Origin: a virus
Strand: one strand, 5' to 3'
DNA: 44,042 bases
IMG/VR virus record: IMGVR_UViG_3300037516_001153
Location: 1 to 44,042 of that record
Both the position numbers and the translations under genes were made by a program. The notes below the pieces were generated by a model, which had not been told where the DNA came from, searched no databases, and saw only the letters and a program-made list of their open reading frames with translations. Of this stretch, positions 25,470 to 35,123 are shown piece by piece (position 1 is the stretch's first letter; every line of letters begins with the position of its first letter).

Positions 25470-25889
25470 TTACTGTATTGGTTCAGTTGTCGGTTCTTCT
25501 GTTGGTTGACCAAAAACTGCGTTTATAATAACTCTTGTCATACCTTTATCACCTCTTGGATTATATCCCGGTTTTGGTTCGTTAAATTTCTCACCCGTTG
25601 GTTTGAATGATGCGATTTTGTCGGCTCTGAATAATCTCCACCCTGGTAAAGGTTGTTCACCTTTGTAAGCGGTGTGAGATGCTCCTTCATTATCCCAAGC
25701 TCGTAACACAGGGTTACCGGCTTTAGAATATCCGAAACAAACTGGTTCAATAGTTCTTAAACCACGACCACCCGGTTCATCACCATCGTAGTATACGACA
25801 ATTCTATCTTTATTTTTTATAGCGCTGACAATTGAGTCGACAGACGCTACTTCTAAAATAAGAGATTTAAATGTGTTGTAAAGTTTCAT
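25470..25889 (-). CDS. WYL-domain protein with capsid-targeting-like N-terminus
   Basis: A 139-aa protein. Residues about 18-100 follow the WYL domain: SAIKNKDRIVVYYDG, RGLRTIEPVCFGYSKAGNPVLRAW, then GWRLFRADKIASFKPTGEKF. WYL domains bind ligands or nucleic acid, usually in regulators with an added DNA-binding domain, which is missing here. The first residues, MKLYNTFKSLILE|VA, closely resemble the T4 capsid-targeting sequences (MKTYQEF...E|A) cleaved by the prohead protease, so this may be packaged in the head. The end is Pro/Thr-rich. WYL assignment is good; packaging is inference. Confidence 0.68.
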   Translation of the reverse strand: MKLYNTFKSLILEVASVDSIVSAIKNKDRIVVYYDGDEPGGRGLRTIEPVCFGYSKAGNPVLRAWDNEGASHTAYKGEQPLPGWRLFRADKIASFKPTGEKFNEPKPGYNPRGDKGMTRVIINAVFGQPTEEPTTEPIQ

Positions 25890-26185
25890 TACGCACTCGG
25901 TGTTGTATATGGAGAATTTGATTTATATTGGTTAAATACAAGTTCTGATTTTCTTTCAAGGATATCTTGGATTGCTCCGGCACTTTCATTATTAGTATCT
26001 AAGTCCCCACCTGTACCTTTACCTTGAGCATCTCCAGTTGCAAGAGCGTCAGGGTTAACTGCTGAGTATTCGTTAGCAGTGTCTTTATAATCGTTTTTTG
26101 GGAATAATAACGCTCTTTGAGCAGCTGCGATTTGGGATAATTTATTATCCGGTTGTGCGAAATCTAAAGGTTCTAAATTTGCCAT
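25889..26185 (-). CDS. Small structural-type hypothetical protein
   Basis: A 98-aa protein, not recognised. It is polar and Asn/Asp/Gly-rich with a short helix near the start (KLSQIAAAQRALLFP) and a low-complexity centre (GDAQGKGTGGDLDTNN), then IQDILERKSELVFNQY. It shares a one-base overlap with the WYL gene and lies one base after the previous gene, so it is part of the same transcription unit. A minor head component is plausible from context only. Confidence 0.6.
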   Translation of the reverse strand: MANLEPLDFAQPDNKLSQIAAAQRALLFPKNDYKDTANEYSAVNPDALATGDAQGKGTGGDLDTNNESAGAIQDILERKSELVFNQYKSNSPYTTPSA

Positions 26186-26186
26186 A

Positions 26187-26657
26187 TTATAATATTTTTT
26201 TTATTAGTTCGTTTATTCTTTTTAAGTTTTCTGTAATATCGGTATTATATTGATTAACAGATGAACTATGACTTTTACTTGGTCTATTCATTGTTCTTAC
26301 ATCATTTTTATCGTGAGTATCTATTTGTTGATTTGGTAATACAATTGATTTAGTTTGGTTTGACGTTTCAATATCATCTCTTTTACCTTGTAAAGTATTG
26401 TTAACCCAACTTTTTACATAATGTCCACCATTTAAAATGTGAGGTACTTCATCTTCGTGACCACTGAACTCATCAAACCAATTCTTCATTCGTTTAAGTT
26501 GTTGGTAAGTGACTTGTTTCTTTTCTCTTAAATCTTTGTTTCTTTTATATCCTTCAGTTGTTTCATCAACGTCTCCGGCTGCCGAATGACATTGGTGTAG
26601 ATAATCTACAACATCTTGAGGGACATCAAAAACTTTTCCGTATAAATCACTATTCAT
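26187..26657 (-). CDS. Conserved-looking phage hypothetical protein
   Basis: A 156-aa protein. Residues about 10-95 form a compact helical domain with many charged and aromatic residues (VPQDVVDYLHQCHSAAGD, then KKQVTYQQLKRMKNWFDEFSG, then HILNGGHYVKSWVNNTL). The rest is a polar linker and a C-terminal helix (ITENLKRINELIKKIL). No catalytic motif is seen. It overlaps the gene upstream by eight bases. It belongs to the head-protein-like group; no function is assigned. Confidence 0.6.
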   Translation of the reverse strand: MNSDLYGKVFDVPQDVVDYLHQCHSAAGDVDETTEGYKRNKDLREKKQVTYQQLKRMKNWFDEFSGHEDEVPHILNGGHYVKSWVNNTLQGKRDDIETSNQTKSIVLPNQQIDTHDKNDVRTMNRPSKSHSSSVNQYNTDITENLKRINELIKKIL

Positions 26658-27486
26658 TGTCGGATGATTTTAAAGCTTTTATTAACATATTGATACTAAT
26701 ACCTTCTTTATCTGCAATATTTTTTATTGCTTTAAGGTTTTTCTTTAAAATTTTACTAACACCAGTATTTTTAATTATATCAGAATCTGTTTTAGGTTTT
26801 TTGGTTAAAATATCTTCGACCATTTTTTTCATTAATCTATGTTGACGTTCTTCTAATGTTTCTTTTTCGGATAATCTTTGTCTTAATTCACCATCTTCAA
26901 CTTCTGCTTTTGGAAGTTTGCCAAATTCTTCTGCTCTTTCCTCAGCATTTTCAACACCCATTTCTTCAAGAGTTTTAACAGTGTCTTTATAGTCCATATC
27001 TTTTGTTTCTTCATAACCAAAGGCTTCAGAATAATCAATCTCATTAATAACTTCTTCAGAACTTTCTTTACCTTCACCATAATAGACTCTATAACCTCTT
27101 GTAACAGGGTCGTTTGTAGTTCTAGCCATAACAACATATTGGTCAGTAGTTTTTCTAGGTGATAGTGTGTGGTTAATATCCGGAATTCTTGAACCTAATA
27201 AACCACCATCTTCATCAACTAGTTCATCAATTTCTTCTTTGGATTTAAGACCTTTAAGTTTTTTATCCAAACCTTTCTTTGTTACTTTTGATTTTGTTTT
27301 TAATGCTGCGGAAACCACTCCTTTAACTTTTTTTTCGTCTTTTTTATCAAACTCAAGTTTATCGTCAGACTTTCTTGATTCTGTTAAAGTGTCTGCCACA
27401 TTATAATAAAGGGATATTTTGTTACCTCTATCTTTAATATAGAAATAACAATTGTTTCCAAAATATTCGGTATTAAAATTAATCAT
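26650..27486 (-). CDS. Charged hypothetical protein, possible prohead core
   Basis: A 278-aa, strongly charged protein (many Lys, Glu, Asp), first gene of the reverse block. A short beta-like start (CYFYIKDRGNKISLYYNV) leads to LTE|S at about 34-37, another [L/I]-x-E site. Lys-rich segments (KKVKGVVSAALKTKSKVTKK), a GGLLGSRIPDI turn and Glu-rich helices (about 170-215) follow. The end is a helical domain (about 220-278). High charge and helicity are typical of scaffold or core proteins. A late-type box on the - strand stands directly before the start. Confidence 0.55.
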   Translation of the reverse strand: MINFNTEYFGNNCYFYIKDRGNKISLYYNVADTLTESRKSDDKLEFDKKDEKKVKGVVSAALKTKSKVTKKGLDKKLKGLKSKEEIDELVDEDGGLLGSRIPDINHTLSPRKTTDQYVVMARTTNDPVTRGYRVYYGEGKESSEEVINEIDYSEAFGYEETKDMDYKDTVKTLEEMGVENAEERAEEFGKLPKAEVEDGELRQRLSEKETLEERQHRLMKKMVEDILTKKPKTDSDIIKNTGVSKILKKNLKAIKNIADKEGISINMLIKALKSSDNE

Positions 27487-27494
27487 ATCAACTT

Positions 27495-27508
27495 TTTATA
27501 TATAAATA
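27495..27508. promoter_or_regulatory. Divergent late promoter region
   Basis: TTTATATATAAATA holds TATAAATA on the + strand (27501-27508), 33 bases before the GTG start at 27542, and TATATAAA on the - strand (27495-27502), eight bases before the ATG at 27486. This 55-base gap is the only start point visible for both the reverse block and the + strand fibre block. Confidence 0.6.
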
Positions 27509-27541
27509 CTTCGTTTCTGACTATTTATCATAAAAAAGATT

Positions 27542-30463
27542 GTGAGTCAAAATATAAATCAATTTCCGAAACCAAATTGGGGGGTAAAATTAGCGTTAGA
27601 CGTTAGTGATATGACGTTATCTACTGATGAAAGAAACTACAAAGAAGAAGTGGTTTTCTCACCTTATTTAATTGCCGAAACATATGGTAACAGATTACCT
27701 ATTAATTTTGATATTAACGATTCAATATCGGTACAACCAATTTCATTATATTATAAGGAATATGACTTTAATAATATTTTTGTTTCAAAAAATTATTATA
27801 ACCCCGAGAATATAGATTTAAGTTGTGTAACAGCAGGGACATCTTGTGACATTGGTCTAACAGGTATTGACAACGGATTGGTTGAATCAATGACAGGACA
27901 ATCAATAACATTCACTAATGGGATTAATGACTATACTAAATTTGATAGATTATCATTTGATAGAAGATTAAAATTATTCCAAGTTACAGGTTATACTAGT
28001 TCTAATGTTAGATTCTCAGGATTTGACGATACTATATTATATGAGGTTGTTAGTAAGAATGATAGTGTAGGTAGATACCACGAATTATATGGTGGATTCT
28101 ATCAGGGATTCTATAGATTATTTGGATACGACTATGATATATTCCCTGAAAGGATGAATAAAGGATGGTCGGTTGAAATGTTATTAAAACCAAGATTATT
28201 CAATGAATATTCACCGAGCAGTGGGGAAACAACTTTAAATGAAATTTACCCAAACAATAAAGATATGTTTTTTTATTTTGGGGCTCGTGCTGAAAATAAA
28301 TTTTATCATTATGCTGACGGGCATCCAAGATGTCTAACAGGTTATACAAGAGTTACATCTGAAGTTACAGGTTTAACGACTTGTGCTTGTTGTGATAATT
28401 CGGTAGTAAATAGTAGATGTATATATGTTTATCCTCCAAGACCGACCAAATCAGATTGTGACGGTTGTATTACTTGTGGGTGGGAATATAAATCACACGA
28501 TTGTCCAATCCCAAGTCCTACTCCGACACCAACACCTACTCCGGTACCATCACCATCAAATTGTGAAACAATCAGTGCTTGTACACCGGGATGTACTTGT
28601 TTAATATGTACAACTTGTAACGATTGTAATCCTTGTATTGATTGTAATTTAAACCCTGGTTCTGTTGAAAATACTTGTGAAATCGACCCATTATTTGATT
28701 CAATGTCAAACGCATTGGCTTTCAAATTATGTGGTAGTCCAAATAATCCTCAAATAGGTGTAAGAGTATTAAGATTTACTGGAGGTTGTGAAACTAGTGG
28801 AACTTGTTCGACAACAGGTATTACTTACACAACAGGATATACAATAGACAACTATTGTTCACCACCGATTTACCCATATTGTTTACAACATAACCCATCG
28901 TATTTAGATTTGGAACATTGGTTTCACATTACTGCCGTTTGGGAAAGATATACTTGGTTAGATAGTTGTGATTTATGGTATAGAGGTGGTATTGGAGATA
29001 TTAGTGAGGAAAAATTATTAGATGGTTTAGCCGATAATTCCGTGTCGTTAATTACGGTACCTTATACACAAGATTGTGGTAAAGACCCAGAAAAAATACA
29101 ATTAGTTAATCTTAATGAAAAATGGTTAATTGATAAAGATTATAGAAAAGGTAGATTAAAAATCTACATCAATGGTAGGATATTTTATACTATTGAGGAT
29201 TTTGAGGAAATAATTCCAAGAGCTTTAAGTACTGATAAGGAAAAACAAGTTGGGGTACCTTATAATATTTCGTGGGGTGGTGGGACTCAAGGTTTAAGAG
29301 AGAATTTGACATTCTCATCTACAACAGGGACGACTTATATTCAAGACCCTGAGTGTTTACCAACAAATGATTTAGTTGGAACAACATTTAGCGGGTTAAC
29401 TACTGATATATTATTGGAACAAAATTTTGCGGGTTCATTTGATGGGGGGATATCTCAATTTAGAATGTATGTTGAACCATTATCTGCGGATGAAGTTAAA
29501 CATAATTTTAATTTATTAAAAGATACGTTTAATATGTTTAATCCAGATTGTCCCGATTGTGGAGAAGTATGTCCGGTTAATGATTTTACATATGTAATAA
29601 CAACACCGGAAGAACTACCTCCATTTGATTTAGGTAGGATTTATATTCCGGATGAGAGAGATAATAATTATTTAATTAAAGACCATTTTGAATTAATTAA
29701 AAGTGTAACTAGAGTTGTAAGACGACCCTTACCAACAAAAACACCTACACCTACAAAAACAAGAAGTCTTGTACCAACACCTACTCCAACACCAACAAAA
29801 ACAATAAATATTACCCCGACACCTACCCCGACAATTACACCGACAAAAACAAGAAGTATTTTACCAACCCCAACACCTACGCCAACAATTGTTGGATTAA
29901 CAAGTAGATATTGGGATGCTAATGTTTGGTGGGGAAATCAAGGAAATACTCCTCAATGTGTAGGATATGCTTGGGCACATTGGATTGCTGACGGACCTAT
30001 AGTTCATTTAGGTGTTCAACCACCGGTAAATCCGACAACAATATATAAAGAAGCTCAAAAAGTTGACCAATGGCCTGGTGAGAATTACGCAGGAACTTCG
30101 GTTAGGGGTGGTGCTAAATATTTAAACACAACTCGTAAAATTGGTAATTATTATTGGGGTTACGATGTTCAAACATTAATAAATACATTATTACAAATTG
30201 GGCCGGTAGTTGTTGGTACTAATTGGTATCGTAATATGTTTTACCCAAATTCAAATGGAGTGATTAGTATTGGAGGTTCATTGGCTGGTGGTCACGCCTA
30301 TGTGATAAATGGTGTTGATACAGTTAATAGATTATTTAGAATAAAGAATAGTTGGGGCCAATCTTGGGGTAAATCGGGTCACGCATTTATCTCATTTACA
30401 GATATGACAAGATTAATAAATGAACGAGGTGAAATATGTTTGGCCGTTGAAAATAATTTTTAA
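27542..30463 (+). CDS. Tail-fibre/adhesion protein with LamG-like and papain-like protease domains
   Basis: A 973-aa multidomain virion protein (GTG start). Residues 1-260 look like a beta-rich structural region. A Cys-rich part (264-379, with CACC, CDGCITC and [12 protein letters not shown]) is split by a Pro/Thr linker (324-339). Residues about 450-660 have a LamG/concanavalin-like layout: [23 protein letters not shown], then [21 protein letters not shown] second Thr-Pro linker (729-782) leads to a C-terminal papain-family (C1A-like) domain: NQGNTPQC (Gln800, Cys806, same six-residue spacing as papain Gln19-Cys25), [11 protein letters not shown] (His918) and [10 protein letters not shown] (Asn936). 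No signal peptide or pro-domain is seen. Likely role: host surface binding plus protein cleavage, or self-processing. Confidence 0.82.
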   Translation: MSQNINQFPKPNWGVKLALDVSDMTLSTDERNYKEEVVFSPYLIAETYGNRLPINFDINDSISVQPISLYYKEYDFNNIFVSKNYYNPENIDLSCVTAGTSCDIGLTGIDNGLVESMTGQSITFTNGINDYTKFDRLSFDRRLKLFQVTGYTSSNVRFSGFDDTILYEVVSKNDSVGRYHELYGGFYQGFYRLFGYDYDIFPERMNKGWSVEMLLKPRLFNEYSPSSGETTLNEIYPNNKDMFFYFGARAENKFYHYADGHPRCLTGYTRVTSEVTGLTTCACCDNSVVNSRCIYVYPPRPTKSDCDGCITCGWEYKSHDCPIPSPTPTPTPTPVPSPSNCETISACTPGCTCLICTTCNDCNPCIDCNLNPGSVENTCEIDPLFDSMSNALAFKLCGSPNNPQIGVRVLRFTGGCETSGTCSTTGITYTTGYTIDNYCSPPIYPYCLQHNPSYLDLEHWFHITAVWERYTWLDSCDLWYRGGIGDISEEKLLDGLADNSVSLITVPYTQDCGKDPEKIQLVNLNEKWLIDKDYRKGRLKIYINGRIFYTIEDFEEIIPRALSTDKEKQVGVPYNISWGGGTQGLRENLTFSSTTGTTYIQDPECLPTNDLVGTTFSGLTTDILLEQNFAGSFDGGISQFRMYVEPLSADEVKHNFNLLKDTFNMFNPDCPDCGEVCPVNDFTYVITTPEELPPFDLGRIYIPDERDNNYLIKDHFELIKSVTRVVRRPLPTKTPTPTKTRSLVPTPTPTPTKTINITPTPTPTITPTKTRSILPTPTPTPTIVGLTSRYWDANVWWGNQGNTPQCVGYAWAHWIADGPIVHLGVQPPVNPTTIYKEAQKVDQWPGENYAGTSVRGGAKYLNTTRKIGNYYWGYDVQTLINTLLQIGPVVVGTNWYRNMFYPNSNGVISIGGSLAGGHAYVINGVDTVNRLFRIKNSWGQSWGKSGHAFISFTDMTRLINERGEICLAVENNF

Positions 30464-30466
30464 AAG

Positions 30467-31456
30467 ATGAGTTCAATAATAATACAAAGTGTAAGTCATA
30501 TTGGTGAGACAGCAAATATCATATTTAAACCGTCAAAAGTTAATGTGGTGATTAATTTAGGTAATCAAATTCTACCTTATGAGTTTGACCCTACATTATT
30601 ATCTCCTCCTCGTAACGTATACGGAACTTATACTATTTTAGTTGAAGGGTCAGATTGTCCTATAATAATGAATGTACCTGAACCTACACCGACACCGACA
30701 CCGACACCGACAATAACAAGAACAGCAACACCAACAGTTACTCCAACAATGACACCTACACCAACATTTGACCCTTGTAAAGTACCGACACCAACACCAA
30801 CTGTTACAAAAACTCAAACACCAACACTAACGGTTACCCCAACAAGAACACCAACACCTACGTTTGACCCTTGTAAAGCACCAACACCGTCAATTACTCC
30901 AACAAATACTGTTACTCCAACAATTACTTTAACCCCTACCGTGACACTAACATCAACTCCAACCCCAACACCAACATTAGAACCATTAAATTTAGAACTT
31001 TTTGTTGAATATGAACCGGGTTCAATAATCTCGTATTATACATTAGTATTAAACCGTCCACATAGTGAAGAAATAAATGTTACTTTTGAAAATGTTCTAA
31101 ATGTTTATAGTGGTTCTCCAATTACAATATTTACAGGTGTTACGGTTAGTTTGGGAAGTTTATCAGGACAAACTATTGTTACAATAAATGAAGATTATAA
31201 CAACTACACAGGAGAGCCGTTTTTTAGTCAATTATCAGGAACTCCGGTTGGAAGTACATATGAAATTATTGTTATTCCTTTTATTCCTACGCCAACGCCA
31301 ACACCTACATTTACAAGTACCCCTACACCAACATTTACAAGTACTCCTACACCAACTCCTACACCTTCAACACCAATTGACATTTTAATTAACCCAATTT
31401 TAATCGGTAATGATGAATATATAAGTGTTGGGAATAATGAATATTTAGAGTATTGA
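30467..31456 (+). CDS. Thr-Pro linker protein (fibre component)
   Basis: A 329-aa protein: N-terminal domain (1-70), Thr-Pro linker (about 71-172), beta-sandwich-like domain (174-275, LFVEYEPGSIISYYTLVLN, then VTVSLGSLSGQTIVTI), second Thr-Pro linker (277-304) and a short end with NDEYISVGNNEYLEY. The N-terminal domain (INLGNQILPYEF, then YGTYTILVE) matches that of the protein at 36080 ([12 protein letters not shown], then YGQYKIYLP), so they are paralogues. The linker repeats TPTP units with differing codons. It starts three bases after the protease-fibre stop and is co-transcribed. Likely a fibre or fibre-tip subunit. Confidence 0.7.
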   Translation: MSSIIIQSVSHIGETANIIFKPSKVNVVINLGNQILPYEFDPTLLSPPRNVYGTYTILVEGSDCPIIMNVPEPTPTPTPTPTITRTATPTVTPTMTPTPTFDPCKVPTPTPTVTKTQTPTLTVTPTRTPTPTFDPCKAPTPSITPTNTVTPTITLTPTVTLTSTPTPTPTLEPLNLELFVEYEPGSIISYYTLVLNRPHSEEINVTFENVLNVYSGSPITIFTGVTVSLGSLSGQTIVTINEDYNNYTGEPFFSQLSGTPVGSTYEIIVIPFIPTPTPTPTFTSTPTPTFTSTPTPTPTPSTPIDILINPILIGNDEYISVGNNEYLEY

Positions 31457-31483
31457 TAATCCATCTTAAAAAATTAAACTATT

Positions 31484-31491
31484 TATAAAAT
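31484..31491 (+). promoter_or_regulatory. Putative late promoter (TATAAAAT)
   Basis: Within TATTTATAAAATA, 12 bases before the ATG at 31504. The box is one base off the late consensus in a 47-base gap that otherwise holds no gene. Confidence 0.45.
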
Positions 31492-31503
31492 AAAAAACAA
31501 ATT

Positions 31504-33891
31504 ATGTCATTAACAGGTAAAACAATTGGACAACTAACATATCTTTCGGGAGTAACAACGGATACATTATTTCCTGTAGAATTGAGCGGTGATACATACC
31601 ATATAGCATATTCGGCATTCACTAATTCAAACTATAACGAAGGAACTTACGATGAGTTATATTCATTCGCCACAGGTGAAACACTAACCGCAGGAAGTTA
31701 TTATTTAATGACTGACTTCCAAACGTGTTACGACCAACCAAACTATGATGTTAATGGTGCCCCAATAACTATCGGTAATTATAAGACAGGAACAACAGAA
31801 CCTATATTATTGTTGGCAATTTCAACAACAGGATTCTCCCCTACAGTTTATTCAACACTATATCCACAAGATAAAATCTCTTATGATATTACTTGGAATG
31901 CAACTGAAGTTACAGATAATCCTGCTAAAGGTAGAATTACTGAAAGAATTGACGAGTTTAATAACAGAACAGATTATGACCATAGACAAGTGGTATTTAA
32001 ACGATACGAAACATCACTTTCAAGTGGTATTTATACAGTAATTAAAGATAATGGGAATCCTTACATTGATGATATTCCAACTTTTGGAACAGGTTGTTAT
32101 TCTAATAAAATAGGGAACTTTTATACCACCTTAGATTTAAACAATACAGGTTTTATTTTATCAAATAATATATTTGATGATGATTGTTGGGACAATACAA
32201 CAGGAGCAGATTTTTATAATAATACAATAGGCTCATTAGTTTACGAAAATAAGTTTGGAGATTTATGTCACGATAATGTAATACAAGGAGATGCTTATAA
32301 CAATGTAATGAATAATAATTTTAGTTTAAATGTAATAGGTAGTCAGTTTTATAATAACTCTATTTTTAACGGATTTAGATTAAATGTAATAGGTTCACAA
32401 TTTCAAGGAAACGAAATTTTAAGTGGATTTAGAGAAAATACAACATCTGATGGATTTGTTAAAAATAGAATTGGGTATGATTTTACAAATCCAAGCATTA
32501 TAATTGGTACAAACTTTTTAGATAATCAAATAGGTAATAATTTTAGTTTAAATGTTGCTATTGGAAATAGTTTTACTAATAACGTAATAGGAGATAATTT
32601 TCAAACAAATTCAATAGCAGATAATTTTTTAAACAATCAAATAAAAAATTATTTTCTAAGTAATACAACAGGTAATGTTTTCTCATCTAATAATATAGGA
32701 GATAATTTTAATACTAATACCATATATTTTGAGTTTAGAAAAAATTCAATATTAAATGGTTTCAATCTAAACACAATTGGGGATGTTAATAATTCAGGTC
32801 TTCTTTTTGAGAACAATCAAATAATGAATAACTTTAAAGGAAATGACATTCAAGGTAATTTTTGGAGTAACCAAATTAAAACAGATTTTAAGGGTAATGA
32901 TATATTTGAGGAGTTTGGATTTAATAATATAGGGTTTGGGTGTTCACCAAATACTTTTAGTGGTAATACATCACATAACAATATTGGGGATTATTTTTCA
33001 TTTAATACTTGTTATGGTTCATTTTTATACAATACACTGGGTACAGATTTTCGAAATAATGAAATACAAGATGGATTTGGTTTTGGTGGTTCATATAATC
33101 AGGGAAATAGAATTGGAAATTATTTTAATGATAATACTATTGGTGAATACTTTTACAACAATACAATTCCTGATAACTTTTACAATAACACAATTGGGGA
33201 ATACTTCCAATGGAATATTGTTGATACCTATGTAGATAATATCGATTTCACCACAAATTATGGAAACATAAGTGGTATTACTTATTTTGCTACAGGAAAC
33301 ACCGCTACAGATTCTAGTTATGGTAATGTTGGTGGTACAACTAATGGTAATGGTGTTAACGCATTATTTCAAATTGATGTGATTAGTGGAAGTGTTATTA
33401 ATGTTAGTGTAAATAATTCAGGTAAACTATATGTTATTGGTGATACAATAACAATATTAGGTACATCTATTGGAGGTGACACAGGTATTATTACTACATT
33501 TTCAGGGAATGGGATTGGAATAACAGGGGTTACAGGTTCATATCCTAATATATTTGCTCAAGGTACGGGTAGTGGTGAAAACGCATCTTTTGATGTTACA
33601 GTTACTAGCGGAGTAGTTAGTAGTGTAGTGTTAAATCAGGGAGGTACAGGTTATTTAGTTGGAGAGATATTAACAATATCTGGAGATGTGTTTGGTAGTA
33701 CGGAAGACATAACCATAATTGTTGAATCCGTTTATTCTGATGATGTAATCATTACGGTTACAAGTATTAGTCAAAACCCTTCAGTTTATGAGTTATATAC
33801 TTGTAATATTTTCAAAAACTCGAATCTAACAAATAGATTATCTTACTACGACGCAAGTGATGTCTTAACAATAAAAAATATTAACGAATAA
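31504..33891 (+). CDS. Fibre protein with nonapeptide-repeat beta-solenoid
   Basis: A 795-aa protein. Residues 1-195 form an N-terminal beta-rich domain (probable attachment). Residues about 200-575 consist of roughly 40 nine-residue units of the form N-x-I-G-x-x-F-x-x, for example NVIGDNFQT, NSIADNFLN, NQIKNYFLS, NNIGDNFNT, NTIGEYFYN. The strict Asn, Ile and Phe positions suggest a coiled beta-solenoid with inward Ile/Phe and Asn ladders. The C-terminal part (about 605-760) has two copies of a GxNAxFxIxVxSGxVxxVxVN module followed by a GDTITI-like strand, a pattern common in phage structural proteins. Host-surface recognition or a stiff fibre shaft is the likely job. Confidence 0.75.
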   Translation: MSLTGKTIGQLTYLSGVTTDTLFPVELSGDTYHIAYSAFTNSNYNEGTYDELYSFATGETLTAGSYYLMTDFQTCYDQPNYDVNGAPITIGNYKTGTTEPILLLAISTTGFSPTVYSTLYPQDKISYDITWNATEVTDNPAKGRITERIDEFNNRTDYDHRQVVFKRYETSLSSGIYTVIKDNGNPYIDDIPTFGTGCYSNKIGNFYTTLDLNNTGFILSNNIFDDDCWDNTTGADFYNNTIGSLVYENKFGDLCHDNVIQGDAYNNVMNNNFSLNVIGSQFYNNSIFNGFRLNVIGSQFQGNEILSGFRENTTSDGFVKNRIGYDFTNPSIIIGTNFLDNQIGNNFSLNVAIGNSFTNNVIGDNFQTNSIADNFLNNQIKNYFLSNTTGNVFSSNNIGDNFNTNTIYFEFRKNSILNGFNLNTIGDVNNSGLLFENNQIMNNFKGNDIQGNFWSNQIKTDFKGNDIFEEFGFNNIGFGCSPNTFSGNTSHNNIGDYFSFNTCYGSFLYNTLGTDFRNNEIQDGFGFGGSYNQGNRIGNYFNDNTIGEYFYNNTIPDNFYNNTIGEYFQWNIVDTYVDNIDFTTNYGNISGITYFATGNTATDSSYGNVGGTTNGNGVNALFQIDVISGSVINVSVNNSGKLYVIGDTITILGTSIGGDTGIITTFSGNGIGITGVTGSYPNIFAQGTGSGENASFDVTVTSGVVSSVVLNQGGTGYLVGEILTISGDVFGSTEDITIIVESVYSDDVIITVTSISQNPSVYELYTCNIFKNSNLTNRLSYYDASDVLTIKNINE

Positions 33892-33893
33892 AA

Positions 33894-34856
33894 ATGGAAA
33901 CAAAATACATAGTAAATAACTTATCGGGACAAACCATAAATGGTAATATAACAATTAATGGGAATTTAAGTGTTACCGGAGTTACAACAGGAAGTTTAGC
34001 AACTTACAAAGCACTACTAACTCAGATAGGTTCTCAGACTGGCACTACCTTAAATGATTTTGGTGGTTTTAATGATGGTTTTATTATAGGTGAAACTTAC
34101 ACGATAGTCACTTATGTTAGTGGTGATAGTTTTAGTAATATTGCTAATGTAACAAGTGGAGTTATAGACACAACGGGATGTGTATTCATTGCAACAGGAG
34201 AAACACCAACAAATTGGGATAACGGTTCTACTTTAGTGTCTAGTGGTGATTTAGCGGTAACAGTATTAGAAAATAACTTGGGATTCGATATTGAGTGGAT
34301 TGAGGATTTTACAGGTATTTACATCGCTTTTAATTCAATTACAGGACCACTGTATAATACTTTTAATAGAAACACAACATTTGTTTTAAGTGGAAATGTT
34401 GCAATACCATTTTTTGGTCCTACCACAATAGATACTTTCGTATTACCCTATACTGTTATTGAAAAAGACGATAGTATTCTTCTTGCGGTTTTTGATGTTA
34501 GTGTTCCTGAACCAGTTTCTAATAGTTTGTATTATTTCCCTATTGAGATTCAAATTATACAAGATACTGATACCACACCGACAGTAATTAGTGGAACTAC
34601 AGCATCATTTCCTTTCACAAATGTAAGTATTGATTTTTATTGCGGAGATATGTTTATTCAATCTTTTTACACAAGTGGTGGTACTATTGTTAATGACATA
34701 TCTGAAGTTGTTACCGTATTGAATACAGATACTAATACAAGTTTTCTTGGTACGTTTTCTGACGATGGGGGGGGCATAATTTTAACTATGGCAACAAATC
34801 TTGAAACTCAGTTCTGTGCTAATAGCACATTAACATTTTATGTTTTCAATGACTAA
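33894..34856 (+). CDS. Virion structural protein (fibre-associated)
   Basis: A 320-aa, Thr/Ser/Asn-rich, beta-strand-rich protein. The start (YIVNNLSGQTINGNITINGN, then LSVTGVTTGSLATYKALL) resembles the N-terminal repeats of phage tail proteins that lead into a fibre. GDSFSNIANVTSGVIDTTG and FIATGETPTNWDNGSTL (about 81-118) look like a small beta domain, and two further beta domains follow (130-215 and 220-320). There are few Cys (149th base region aside, near residues 98, 256 and 311). It starts two bases after the solenoid stop and is co-transcribed. The family is not recognised; the role is from context. Confidence 0.65.
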   Translation: METKYIVNNLSGQTINGNITINGNLSVTGVTTGSLATYKALLTQIGSQTGTTLNDFGGFNDGFIIGETYTIVTYVSGDSFSNIANVTSGVIDTTGCVFIATGETPTNWDNGSTLVSSGDLAVTVLENNLGFDIEWIEDFTGIYIAFNSITGPLYNTFNRNTTFVLSGNVAIPFFGPTTIDTFVLPYTVIEKDDSILLAVFDVSVPEPVSNSLYYFPIEIQIIQDTDTTPTVISGTTASFPFTNVSIDFYCGDMFIQSFYTSGGTIVNDISEVVTVLNTDTNTSFLGTFSDDGGGIILTMATNLETQFCANSTLTFYVFND

Positions 34857-34879
34857 TAAAAAAATTAAAACAGAAAAAA

Positions 34880-35122
34880 ATGATAAAATATATTAAAAGA
34901 AAAAGTGATAATAAGTTTCTACAATCTTTAGAAAACGATATTTGGGTTGATAACTCAAAGGAGGCTTATGAAATGACACACAGAGAGTGTGAGGATACTA
35001 AAACTACATTACTTAATACATATACTTCTGAAGAAATTACTGAAGTTTTTAATTTGTTCAAGAGTAAACCGAAATCAAGAGAAGAAAAAAAAGAACTACT
35101 TAATTTATTAAAAAATAAATAA
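34880..35122 (+). CDS. Small hypothetical protein
   Basis: An 80-aa basic protein. It starts with strands (MIKYIKRKSDNKFLQSLEND, then IWVDNSKEAYEMTHREC) and ends with a helical half (EITEVFNLFKSKPKSREEKK). No family is recognised. It begins 23 bases after the structural gene with an A-rich leader and is followed after one base by the next small gene, forming a short group of three non-structural-looking genes inside the fibre module. Confidence 0.6.
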   Translation: MIKYIKRKSDNKFLQSLENDIWVDNSKEAYEMTHRECEDTKTTLLNTYTSEEITEVFNLFKSKPKSREEKKELLNLLKNK

Positions 35123-35123
35123 T

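Noticed and set aside
27750-27800. Possible tRNA or structured RNA in A/T-rich sequence
   Set aside because: No cloverleaf or T-loop sequence could be found here or in any gap, and the region is coding.
28429-28725. Reverse open frame rich in Val-Gly repeats (also at 31228-31464 and 36271-36510)
   Set aside because: These are antisense readings of the Thr-Pro linker codons in three + strand fibre genes.
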